Below are positions 9,684 through 19,194 of a stretch of 64,000 nt of DNA, one piece after another; positions within the stretch are counted from its first letter, which is position 1, and the number at the start of each line of letters is the position of its first letter. The DNA comes from Dactylorhiza incarnata. Taxonomy: Eukaryota > Streptophyta > Magnoliopsida > Asparagales > Orchidaceae. The DNA lies in NCBI GenBank assembly GCA_033032865.1, contig JAWHQI010000615.1, forward strand, positions 408,982 to 472,981, in the 5' to 3' direction. The notes under the pieces were generated by a model that was not told the DNA's origin, ran no database searches, and worked only from the letters and a program-made list of their open reading frames with translations. The translations under genes and the position numbers were made by a program.

Positions 9684-11568
9684 CCTCGGAGGAAGGCTTA
9701 AGTCTCCAAGCACGGGTGCTTTTCAATAGTTCACCCCGGACCAGCTGCCCAGGCGGGGAGGCGATGGGAGCACCCCCCCCCCCCCCCCCCCCCCTCAACC
9801 AAGAAGAATGGAGGAGCCCTTTCTGCGAGCTGGTCATGTCAGCTCCTGTTCCGGATGGGTTCCGTGATCCTGCCATGTCCTACTACGAGGGGGATAGCGA
9901 TCCACTCCAGCATCTCCAGTGGTTCGAGGACATGACCTCGATCAGGCAAATGTCGGACGCCTTCATGTGCAGGCTTTTCGCCGTCTCGTTCCAAGGAAAG
10001 GCGAGGGATTGGTTCCACTCGCTCCCGGCGGGAACAATTTTCCGTTTCGAAGATCTGCGCCGAAGTTTCTTGTTGAGGTTCTCTACCTCGAAGAAGAGGA
10101 GAAAGAGTATGGAAGCCTTGTTCGCAGTCAGGCAGAAGCCAGGGGAGTCGCTGGCTGACTACATGGACAGGTTCCAAGCGGAGGTCCTCCTTGTCGTCGA
10201 AGTGCTCGGGCACACCCTGCAGCTGGCTTTCACCCTTGGGCTGCAGCCGGGGCTGTTCCGGATGAGTCTAACTCGGGACCCTCCGCTGTCCTTCGAAGAG
10301 TTAATGAAGCGTGCCGATCGCGAAACCGAGGTTGAAGCTACCAATCAGGAGTTCGTGGCTAGGTTAGCCGAGGTAGCGGAGGAGGAAAGGAAAGAGCGTG
10401 GAGGAAGAAAGAAGGAGGAAGTGAAGAGTCAGGGACAACAGGGACCTCCCGTTGGGCAGGAGCAAGGCTGGAAGTCGCAACCGACAGCCGCCCGACCAGC
10501 TTGGAGGTCACAGGTTGATCCCCCTCAAGGCCAAGGAAGGGGCCACTTCCAGGGAGGAGGAGGCTATCAGGGGAGGCACGGGCGGTTCCACCCAGCAGGA
10601 TGGCAACAGGGCCCGGGGCCGCTGCAAGTCCAGCCCCTGCAAGCCATGGCCATCGGTCGGAAGAGAAGCGGAAGGAAGAGGGGACGTTGGGAGAAGCAGG
10701 GAGGCGAGCTGGCGCTGCTATATTGTGACTTCCACCAGCAGGAAGGTCACGCGACCGCAGCTTGCCCCGAATTCCTCGAGATGAGGGAAGAAGGAAGAGC
10801 CCCAGCAGGGGGGAAGCAGCTGTGCCTGGAAGGACCTCGGACAGTGGAAAAGGGGAAGAGCAAGGAGGAGGAGGATCCATGCGAAGAAAGGGTCGATATA
10901 GGGGCCCTAGGAGGGATCGGGGTCATCCACGGGGGAGCAGGCAAAGAGGCCACCCGGAAGGGGAGCCTCCATGCCATATACCGTCGGAGCATTGCCTCGA
11001 CCTCCCGGTCCCCACCTCCGAGCGAGAAGATTACCTTCTCCATCCAAGACCTGCCGGCCAATGAGGATCCTTTCTGCGACGCGCTGGTCATCAAGGCGGC
11101 GATCGAGAACTTCCACCGTCTCCCGGATCTTAGTCGACAACGGAGCTCGGTGAACGTGGTATTCAAGAAGGCCTTTGAAGGAATGAAGGTTGACGCCAAG
11201 CGAGTGCTAGCATCGGATGGGCCACTTTTCGGATTCTCCGGGGAGAGGAAGGAGGTGGAAGGGGGAGTCGAACTCCTCGTCACCCTGGGGGGAACTTCAA
11301 AGAATTGTCGGTTCGTCATTGTGGACGCGCCGAGCAGTTACAACGCCATCTTTGGCGTCCCCTCATCAGTGCGTACAAATGCGTATCGTCCTCCTACCAT
11401 CAATGCTTGAAGTACAACTCCGGAAAGCTCCACGTGAGAGTCAGGGGGGATCCCCGGGAGGCGCGCCAGTGCTACGTTACTGCGGTCAACACAATCGGAT
11501 GGATGCAAGCAGACGAAGAAGTGGAAGAAGCAATGGCAGGGATGGCTAAGGAGCAGGCAGCAGAATGA
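9684..11568 (+). pseudogene. Gag-protease of the Tat-like element (right arm, inverted copy)
   Basis: Mirror copy of the left-arm gag-protease, reading plus. The capsid domain is intact here: the Ser codon that is TAG in the left arm is TCG (AVSFQGKARDWF). The zinc-finger-like motif is intact. In the protease an inserted C (about 11107) and a lost G (about 11146) shift about 13 codons, so the DNGSS active site is replaced by unrelated residues. Another lost G near 11358 (IFGRP to IFGVP) shifts the C-terminus out of frame; the original tail is recovered in another frame ending KEQAAE at 11568. A 22-C run at 9773-9794 replaces the 7-base run of the left arm. A plus-strand open frame entering from 9470 is antisense of the left arm and is not native. 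Confidence 0.87.
9773..9794. repeat. Poly-C run of 22 bases in right-arm gag
   Basis: The left-arm counterpart is a run of 7 G (about 9552-9558). The expanded run encodes extra prolines in the gag frame. It is one of five long C-runs in the window. Confidence 0.85.
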
Positions 11569-11569
11569 G

Positions 11570-11735
11570 CCCAGAACGGGCGAGGTGTAAGGAAGTGCCC
11601 AGGGAGGGGGGAGATGTAACGGCGTGCCCAGATAGGGGCAAAGTGTAGTGAAGTGCCCGGATAGGGGCGAGATGTAAGGAGGGGGCCCAGAAAAGGGCGA
11701 GGTGTAACAGGATGCCCAAAGGGGCGTAGCGTAAG
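11570..11735. repeat. Imperfect ~31-bp tandem repeats (right arm)
   Basis: Mirror of 7620-7775, downstream of the right-arm gag-protease stop. Units carry GGGCGAGGTGTAA-like cores with GTGCCCAG joints. Confidence 0.62.
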
Positions 11736-11875
11736 TAAGTTGTAATAGGTATGAATGATGAATGGGAAAGGGGTTCTGGAAGAATATCCAGGTTCAAAAT
11801 CCCTGACTAGAGACCCTCCGCCGGGTTAAGTCATGCCGGTGGAGGGGGGACGTATCAGGTCAACTCGTGGCTTGG

Positions 11876-12283
11876 TGATTAGATTGGGAAGGCGTTGAGT
11901 TCCTCCACACCCGGTTGAGCTAAGACTCCCAGGACGTGGATGGGTACTTCCACCTCCAGTCAGATTGGGAAGGCGTTGAGTTCCTCCACACCCGGTTGAG
12001 CTAAGACTCCCAGGACCGTGGATGGGTACTTCCACCTCCAGTCAGATTGGGAAGGCGTTGAGTTCCTCCACACCCGGTTGAGCTAAGACTCCCAGGACAT
12101 GGATGGGTACTTCCACCTCCAGTTAGATTGGGAAGGCGTTGAGTTCCTCCACACCCGGTTGAGCTAAAACTCCCAGGACGTGGATGGGTACTTCCACCTC
12201 CAGTCAGATTGGGAAGGCGTTGAGTTCCTCCACACCCGGTTGAGCTAAGACTCCCAGGACGTGGATGGGTACTTCCACCTCCA
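11876..12283. repeat. Five tandem copies of the 81-bp unit (right arm)
   Basis: Inverted copy of 7065-7469 with the same copy number. One unit has an extra C (AGGACCGTGG near 12013) and single substitutions differ from the left arm. Equal copy number in both arms fits one duplication event with little later slippage. Confidence 0.88.
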
Positions 12284-12589
12284 ATCGGTAGGATCCCTGA
12301 CTAAAAGAGACCACTCCACAGACTCAGTCATAGTGACAAATGAGAGACTCATCGGGCCAGTCAACGACTCGGTGACCGATTCAAGCAAAGGTATCAATTC
12401 CTCAAGCAGTAAAGGAAAAAATAAGCTGGGACCATTTGTTTAGATAACTACTGATTCATTGATAACATGTACTACACGAATTGTTACTTCACTTTTCTAG
12501 TACATGCAGGCTTGAAAGAAAAAGGGCAAACACAAAAAATACATAGTTCCCAGGAGGAACGAGAGAAAAGAAGAAGTCACAGGCCGCCC

Positions 12590-14465
12590 TCACGACCATG
12601 GGGAGTAGCCGCCGCTGCTAGGGGGCGAGCCGGATCGCCCAGGTGAAGGAAAGAGCTCGGGAAGGATATCGCTGGCAGAGACCCCCCTCCAGCTGTCTCG
12701 AATAGCGTCCACGTCATGGAGGCGACTCACCAGGGCTCGGGCCGTTGACGCCATGATTTTCCCCGAGCGCGCTCGACTTCAGCGGGTCGAGATGGGGCTG
12801 GCCTCGCCGCTCTCGAAGGTGCACCTCCTTCTCCTCCCCCTTCTCTTAACTGCCTATGGGCTTCGGCAAGCTGAGCCCTTAGGTCCTGCACTTCCTGGTC
12901 CGACTCCTCACACCGTCTCCTGAGCGAGTCGGCGGCACCAGGTCCCTGCAGACCGGCAAGGCAAATACGTTAGAACCTGTGAATAATAAGGAATTGAAAG
13001 GAGAAAAGGAAAGTTCATTGAGGAAGGCACGAACCAAGCCCCCGGATGACTCCTCCAGGAGTTTCTCAGCAGTGGCCAAGCGAGCCGCGAGGTCAGTGGC
13101 TTTCTCTTCTGCATCCAGCTTCGACGCGTCCGCCCGCACCGACCGTTGCGAGAGACTAAGACCTCGGCGGACGGCCATATGGGAGAGTTCGGTCGCACGA
13201 AGCTGGGCCTAGGAGCTCGCATACGCAAGGTCACGCATCGACATCTCCCTGTAGGATGCAGCATCCTGCCGACCGTAGATGCCGTAGGTAAAGCTATATG
13301 CCGCGCCATCCGTGATATCTCCCTCGACCCACGAAGGCCGCTGGGAGGTGAGGGAGACCCGGTTCATCGTCTCATCCCAATAGACGATAGGTTCGCCAAG
13401 AGGGTCCGTAGCCTTTCCCCCCATCTCGAAGTTGGGATGATTGGCCAATGCGGTGGGGTCACTCGGTTGCCCCCTCTCCCTAGGCAGTACCCTGGAATCC
13501 CTTCGGCAAACTGCTTTTCCCCGCCGCATCCTCGGCTCCTTCGGTGGGGAGGAGGGCGCTCCCTCCTCCACCACCCGCTCCTTATCCCTCCTCTGACTCG
13601 ACCCAGGTATCTTAGGAGCCGAAGCCGAATCAGCCGCAATCTCCTCGCGGAGCCCATGGGCAGAGGAGGAACTTCCCCCTGCAGAGGGAAGTCGTCGAGG
13701 AAGGGACCGAACACCTGCACAAGTTGGGACGAGTTGAGCAGCAATGGGAGGAAATGAGCCATAAGAAAGACAAGTTGTCGAGGTCCAAGTACCTGCCCCC
13801 GGTTCCACGTAGGTGAGTTGATTGATGTTCTTCCGGAGGTGATCAACCTCAAAGCTCGCACCCTTAAGGAAGCGGTGCAGCTCAGCAGCCTCCCCACGTA
13901 GTGAGAGGGGTTTACAAACCTTCTCGGGCCTCTGTATGGGGGAGAAGGGGATGCCACCCAGGTCACCCCGAACGAACACAAATGACTCGTTCCAGTGGTG
14001 GACCTTGTTGGAGGTCTCGTGCACCTCCATGTGTGTGCCGGTCAGAAAGCACACCCCGTCAGCGGTCGCTCGGAAGGTGAAGATCTTGCGAAACACGTTC
14101 AGGTCAAACATCACCTTCTCCTCCCGCAAATAGCATGCGTAAGCTGTTAACATCGAGATCGCGTTTGTATTAACCTGAGCGGGACTACGCCAAAGTAGTC
14201 CAGGAACTCCTTCACCTCAGGCCACAAGGGCAGCCGTAGCCCAGCCTCGAAGTGAAGGAGAGGAAATGCAAGCCAGTTATCGTAAAAGGAGTTGACGGTC
14301 TCACCCCTGATGGGCATCTGCATTTCCACCCTTCGGGAGGTAGGAAGTCCTAAAGGCGGAGAGCTCCTCCTTGGATACTTTCCCTACGGGGAAAGAACTC
14401 TCCGAGAAGTTGGCTGCGTTTTGTTCTCGACCATTCCTCTTGACAGCTGAACGGTTGGATGTCAT
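12590..14465 (-). pseudogene. Antisense gene 2, right-arm copy
   Basis: Mirror of 4879-6758. ATG at 14465-14463 (MTSNRSAVKRNG) and the last stop at 12590-12592. The same in-frame TAG after YASS is present, so it was inherited before the arms were formed. In addition a lost base near 14179 (CCCGCTCAG against CCCGGCTCAG) shifts frame after FGVVP, and a change near 14330 alters YLPEGWKC. The left arm is therefore the better template of the original protein. The family assignment and limits are as for the left-arm copy. TATA and hairpin array are mirrored at about 14560-14755. Confidence 0.7.
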
Positions 14466-14589
14466 CGTGTAGGAGTGGAAGGAAAGAGTAGAGCCGGATC
14501 TGGGAGAAAGACAAGGCAAGGGAGGAAATGAAGGTGAAGGTCCAAAGGGGGAAGGAGGGCGTATTTATAAGGGAGGGGTAAAAGGGGAG

Positions 14590-14755
14590 GCGAGTGGATC
14601 ATGGGATCCACTCGCCCAAGGGCATGAAGGGGGGGTGGACCAGGTGGTCCACTCGCCCCGGGCGAGCGGGCCGCGCCCCGAGCATAGGCGAGTGGACCTT
14701 GAGGTCCACTCGCCCGGTACGCGGGAGTAGACCTCATGGTCCACTCGCCCGGCAG
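14590..14755. repeat. Hairpin array upstream of antisense gene 2 (right arm)
   Basis: Mirror of 4585-4756: GGCGAGTGGACC-type stems, with small differences (for example GGGCGAGCGGGCCGCGCCCC). Confidence 0.75.
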
Positions 14756-15108
14756 AGGAGGGAGGGCCTCGCAGCCCTCTCCCCTGAGGTAGCGATGCGG
14801 ACCGAAGGGTCTCTTCGCCTACGTCTCCCCCCTGACACACCACCCAACTGCTTCGCCCTCGGACCGTCCACCCGAGGTCCCTATCCCCCGCCTGTTACTC
14901 CACTGTCTCAGTGTTGCTGCGCTCACCCTGCATGAAAGTTAGCCAAATAATGACAGCTCAACTGAGATATAACTCGGCAGAGTTATTAAAACAAACATGA
15001 CATAAACATGACAAAACAAATAGTCCGGCCGCGGAACAGACGAGCTGCTGCGACGTGTCGATCCTCATTATTACATAACAAATAGTACATCCCCAAAGGG
15101 GAGGGTGG

Positions 15109-15969
15109 CTAACGCGCCGTCCACTTCCAGAAGCCCTGGTCCAAGGTGAAGGGGACCCCCCCACGCGTGGATTCAAAGCATGCCTTGGCTGAGGAGAGCT
15201 CCTCGGTCACGGTACGCACGGAGGCCTCCACCCGGCGAAAATGATCCTCGAACGGTGTCGTCATGCCGCCAAATGCGAGCCGGACCTCCCCTCGTAGGAG
15301 ATTCAGTTCAGCCTCCAGCCTCTCCACCCGACGCTCCAGCACGCCAACACGGGCGAGGGGGTCGGGTCCGGAAGATAGCCTCCCCTCCCGCAGCTCCTGG
15401 GTAAGAGTCTCCAAGCGGCTCAGACGGACGAAGACGTCGGGACGGTCCCCGACGGGCTCCGAGATTGCAGTAGGAGAGTGGGGGGCGGCTCGACTTCCTT
15501 TCAGCTCGACTGACCCGTCGAAGTCTTGCCCCCTCCAGCAGATGAGTCATCGTGAGCAGTCGAGAGGGCGGCAGGTTCCCGGACGAGAGAGATAGGACTC
15601 ACCTGAGCGTCTGCACCCATTCCCTCTACCACTCTTCGGATCCCTTCGAGGTCATCCGCGAGAAGCTATGAACAATGAAAAAGCACGTTGTCATGGACAG
15701 ATATAACCACAAGTGTGAAGCAGGAAGGAGGAGAGAACCGATACCATATCCATATCCAGTCCGCGGGCAAACTCGGTCACCCCATGAGAGGATGATGACG
15801 CAGCCTCCTTCACCAACTCGGGGCGGAGCTTCTTCCGAGGCGATCGCACCGCAGGGCGGGTAGGAGAAGGCGGAGGGCCATGGACCAGAGCTTTAAGCTC
15901 CGTCACGTCAGACGAACCCTTCCCAGCAAAGTCTTTGAAGCGAGCCCTGAAGTCTCGAGGTGGATCCAT
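15109..15969 (-). pseudogene. Antisense gene 1, right-arm copy
   Basis: Mirror of 3362-4223 with ATG at 15969-15967 and TAG at 15111-15109. Relative to the left arm a base is lost near 15480, where the left arm reads TCTCGCCGCCACCCC and this copy, read on minus, has TCGAGCCGCCCCCC. This breaks the frame ahead of the coiled-coil half. Isolated substitutions, several at CpG, separate the two arms. No function can be assigned beyond the coiled-coil prediction. Confidence 0.62.
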
Positions 15970-16156
15970 CTCGTTCGAAGAGGGAGGGGGGGAAGCACTC
16001 AGGAAGGGTGCTCTTCTCACCCTTCTCTTCGAGGGGTCTTATATAGCCATCAGGTGGAACCCTCCAAAGATTCCCTCCGGGTCCCACCAACTCGTTAAAT
16101 AGGTGGGTTGGACTTTCTTTCCGAGCTTGAGTCAAGCTCCCAAAGAGCGGGGATTG

Positions 16157-17054
16157 TGTACAACCCTCATATTTCTCGAATCGGTGTGACCCGACCCGGA
16201 CGAAGCCTGGGTAGCGAGCGAGCAAAACCCTAAACCGCGAAAGAGGCCACGGAAGGAGTGGGAGAATTTCTCCCACTCATCCGGGCGAGTGGGAGGGGCC
16301 CTCCCACTTGCCGGGCGAGTGGGAGCAGCCCTCCCACTCGCCGAGCGAGTGGGAGGGGTCTCCCACTCGCCGGGGCGAGTGGGAGCAGCCCTCCCACTCG
16401 CCGAGCGAGTGGGAGGGGCCTCCCACTCGCCGGGCGAGTGGGAGCAGCCCTCCCACTCGCCGAGCGAGTGGGAGAGGCCTCCCACTCGCCGCCCCCTTTG
16501 GGCGAGTGGGAGGGGTCTTCCCACTCGCCCGGTGTAGGTAGGGAGGTCAGTATGACCTCCCGCGAGAGGGGGGATGGACACCTCGAGTCCCACTCGTCCC
16601 CCCCCCCCCCCCCCCCTCACGCGTGATCGATGGCGGTCGTGGTTGGACTGCGGATAGCAGGATTTTTGCTATTCGCAGTCCATTTTTGGGAAAGTCTATA
16701 AATAGACCCTCGTGGGCACTTTGGGAAGGGTTGGTTACTACCCCCTCCCTCGCGTGGTCTTGTGAGCAAGCACCCCCCCTCCTTGTCATCCTTCAGCTGA
16801 CAGTGAGGTGGTTCTTAGTGCCCTCCAAGGTGCCCAGGCTCAGCATTGGCTTGGGAGGGGAAGCGCTCTAAGATCTTCCGGGTATGTGGTGGGACCTCCG
16901 CGCTGCAGCTTAAGGGGTCCATTTGTGGATTCAAGTGTTCAATAAGTCCAAGTCTTTCAGTTCTTAGTGACCGGTCAAGGGTCTAGGCTTAGAACAAGTA
17001 AGGGTTAGTCGCAACCCCCTTTCGAACGCTGAGACCGGGAAACTGGTTTCAACA
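16157..17054 (+). repeat. LTR B, inverted, at the outer end of the right arm
   Basis: 898 bp, homologous to LTR A in reverse orientation: plus strand begins TGTACAACCC and ends GGTTTCAACA. A TATAAATAG box reads plus at 16697-16705. It carries the largest hairpin array (16272-16530) and a 19-C run at 16598-16616 where LTR A has 7. Its outer end is joined directly to element leader sequence (TGCATAAACTCC), not to host DNA, and no ACTCC is present there. It is thus internal to the integrated unit. Confidence 0.9.
16598..16616. repeat. Poly-C run of 19 bases in LTR B
   Basis: LTR A (about 2758) and LTR C (about 17647) have a run of about 7 G at the mirrored position. Expanded only in this copy. 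Confidence 0.8.
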
Positions 17055-17210
17055 TGCATAAACTCCAGGATCTTCTTGCTGAATTCGTCGAAGTCGCTCT
17101 TCTTCACATACTCGCAAGGTGGAGGCGGGTCTCCCAACTCGTCGCTTCCAGCCATGGGACTTAGCTCAGAGTTTTCCGAACTAGTCGCTTCCACGCTCAC
17201 CGCACCAGAA
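17055..17210 (-). pseudogene. Leader and N-terminal gag fragment between LTR C and LTR B
   Basis: Read on minus, LTR C ends CAACA and is followed by TTCTGGTGCGGTGAGCG, a likely primer binding site region; the tRNA is not identified. An open frame then gives SVEATSSENSELSPMAGSDE and continues through DDEFSKKILEF-like residues (actual reading DFDEFSKKILEFM) until it is cut by LTR B at 17054. This is the only gag N-terminus in the element; both arms lack it. The abrupt fusion to an LTR end suggests that an LTR terminus joined to this site, as in self-integration, or that a deletion removed the intervening part. Confidence 0.7.
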
Positions 17211-18034
17211 TGTTGAAACCAGTTTCCCGGTCTCAGCGTTCGAAAGGGGGTTGCGACTAACCCTTACTTGTTCTAAGCCTAGACCCTTGACCGGTCACTA
17301 AGAACTGAAAGACTTGGACTTATTGAACACTTGAATCCACAAATGGACCCCTTAAACTGCAGCGCGGAGGTCCCACCACATACCCGGAAGATCTTAGAGC
17401 GCTTTCTCTCCCAAGCCAATGCTGAGCCTGGGCACCTTGGAGGGCACTAAGAACCACCTCACTGTTAGCTGAAGGATGACAAGGGAGGGGGGTGCTTGCT
17501 CACAAGACCACGCGAGGGAGGGGGTAGTAACCAACCCTTCCCAGGTGCCCATGGGGGTCTATTTATCGAATTTCCCAAAAATGTACTGCGAATAGCAAAA
17601 ATCCTGCTATCCGCAGTCCAACCACGACCGCCATCGATCACGCATGAGGGGGGGCGAGTGGGACTCGAGGTGTCCATCCCCCCTCTCGCGGGAGGTCATA
17701 CTGACCTCCCTACCTACACCGGGCGAGTGGGAGGATCCCTCCCACTCGCCCAAAGGGGGCGGCGAGTGGGAGGCCCCTCCCACTCGCTCGGCGAGTGGGA
17801 GGGCTGCTCCCACTCGCCCGGCGTGTGGGAGGCCCCTCCCACTCGCTCGGCGAGTGGGAGGGCTGCTCCCACTCGCCCGGCAAGTGGGAGGGCCCCTCCC
17901 ACTCGCCCGGATGAGTGGGAGAAATTCTCCCACTCCTTCCGTGGCCTCTTTCGCGGTTTAGGGTTTTGCTCGCTCGCTACCCAGGCTTCGTCCGGGTCGG
18001 GTCACACCGATTCGAGAAATATGAGGGTTGTACA
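17211..18034 (-). repeat. LTR C (5' LTR of the integrated unit)
   Basis: 824 bp, same orientation as LTR A, and followed by the right ACTCC copy (18035-18039). The TATA box is damaged (TATTTATCGA at 17561-17570 where LTR A has TATTTATAGA). It has fewer hairpin units than A or B. Differences among the three LTRs are clearly more numerous than between the arms, mostly in the hairpin array. Confidence 0.92.
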
Positions 18035-18770
18035 ACTCCAACTTCAACCTTTGATAAGCCAGCAAAACAGATGGAGAAGATAGTACTAATGTAAAGTGGT
18101 ATAGAAGTACTGTGGGATCACTGACTTACTTAACACACACAAGGCTTGCTATAGAATTCTTGGTAAACATTGCCTCTCGATTTTGGTTGAGCCTAATATC
18201 AAACACTTTGTGTGCATAAAACAAATACTTCGCTCCCTAAAAGGAAATCCACAGCTGGGACTTCTGTACACTTCAGAACCTCAAGGATCGAAATCCATGG
18301 ATTCTGTGACAGTGATTGGGTTGGATCCTTAGAAGATAGGAAAAGCACATTCGGATTCATCATCTTGCTTGAAACCAAATCAATCTCTTGGAATACTTCA
18401 AAACAGAAAAGCATAGTATTATCTACCGCCGAAGCAGAATATATAGCATTGGGAGAAGTAACTAAGGAAGTCGTGTGGTTAAGAAGGTTGTTAGTAAATA
18501 TGAGGGAAGAAGAGAAGGGGAGACTGGAAATTAATGTTGATAACACCTCCACCATATCTATAGCAAAGAATCCAGTTCTACACCGGAAGTCTAAGCATAT
18601 TGAGCTGTAATACCATTATACCAGAGACCTCATTCAGAGAGGAGAAATTGAGTTGCGCTATTGTCCAACCGAACAACAACCAATTGATATTCTTACCAAG
18701 TCACTGCAATCAAGAAGTATGAAGAACTAAGAGAGAACATTGGGATGACTAAAGAAGATTCATATTACGG
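18035..18770 (+). pseudogene. Copia element C1: end of RT and RNase H
   Basis: Resumes after the gypsy insertion with TPTSTFDKP, then WYRSTVGSLTYLTHTRLAIE-like sequence with frameshifts. The RNase H region (18212-18610) reads HGFCDSDWVGSLEDRKSTFG, then LSTAEAEYIAL and VLHRKSKHIEL, all standard copia RNase H motifs (SDWAG, STAEAEY, KHIE). A stop replaces the residue after HIEL, but homology continues (YHYTRDLIQRGEIELRYCPT, then ILTKSLQ). It ends shortly before the LTR at 18776. Multiple lesions make it non-functional. Confidence 0.88.
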
Positions 18771-18775
18771 GGGAG

Positions 18776-18996
18776 TGTTGAAGAAGACTTAGTCAGAACC
18801 TGCAAGATTAAACAAAAAAGAAAAAGACGAAGTAACCTCAGCAGCCGAAAAAGAGTCTAGTCATCAATTGTAAATCTTTTTTGTAAGTATGTATTGTCAC
18901 GAGCAAGGCACGTTTTAATTTCTGCATAATGTAAGTGGGTCTAATGTTGTAAGTGGGGTAAATGTCGACAATAATTTGTAACAGAAGGCCATGCAC

Positions 18997-19053
<57 letters not shown>

Positions 19054-19160
19054 ACAGTGCAAAGTTAATGAAGTAGTTCATTTCTAAAAGTAAAACCAAT
19101 TCCTCTCCTGCGTTGCTTGCTTTGTTCTTTCTTCCCTGCTATCCCATGTTATTTCCTGCA
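18776..19160 (+). repeat. Copia element C1: 3' LTR
   Basis: The purine tract TTACGGGGGAG immediately precedes TGTTGAAGAAGACTTAG, a normal copia PPT-LTR junction. The end is taken at TTTCCTGCA (19160) because it gives a TG...CA border, but no 5' LTR is in the window to confirm it. An (AT)n run of about 53 bp (18999-19051) lies inside. Confidence 0.6.
18999..19051. repeat. (AT)n microsatellite
   Basis: Uninterrupted alternating TA/AT for about 53 bp inside the C1 LTR. Likely length-polymorphic. Confidence 0.95.
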
Positions 19161-19194
19161 TTCAAATTCTCCAAAAAAGAGTATTGTTCTAATG

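Larger units (their letters stand above)
2320..18034 (-). mobile_element. Palindromic Tat-like Ty3/gypsy retrotransposon, 15.7 kb, non-autonomous
   Basis: The unit is flanked by ACTCC and bounded by TG...CA LTRs. Inside, 2320-9647 and 9684-17054 are inverted copies of each other; I compared them at many points and saw about 1% difference plus a few indels. The native orientation is minus: gag in the left arm, a TATAAATAG box in the LTRs and the polypurine tract all read minus. Order read on minus: LTR C, 156 bp of leader/gag start, LTR B (inverted), inverted arm, 36-bp spacer, sense arm, LTR A. Each arm has gag, an aspartic protease, tandem repeats and two antisense genes, but no reverse transcriptase or integrase, so it depended on a partner. 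Antisense genes between pol and the 3' LTR are known in Tat-lineage elements (for example Grande, Retand). The lineage call is by motif only. Confidence 0.9.

Noticed and set aside
9470..11410. The longest plus-strand open frame (646 codons) as one native protein
   Set aside because: Its first ~60 codons are antisense of left-arm gag read across the palindrome centre, and the following ~30 cross the spacer; only the part from about 9790 is native gag-protease.
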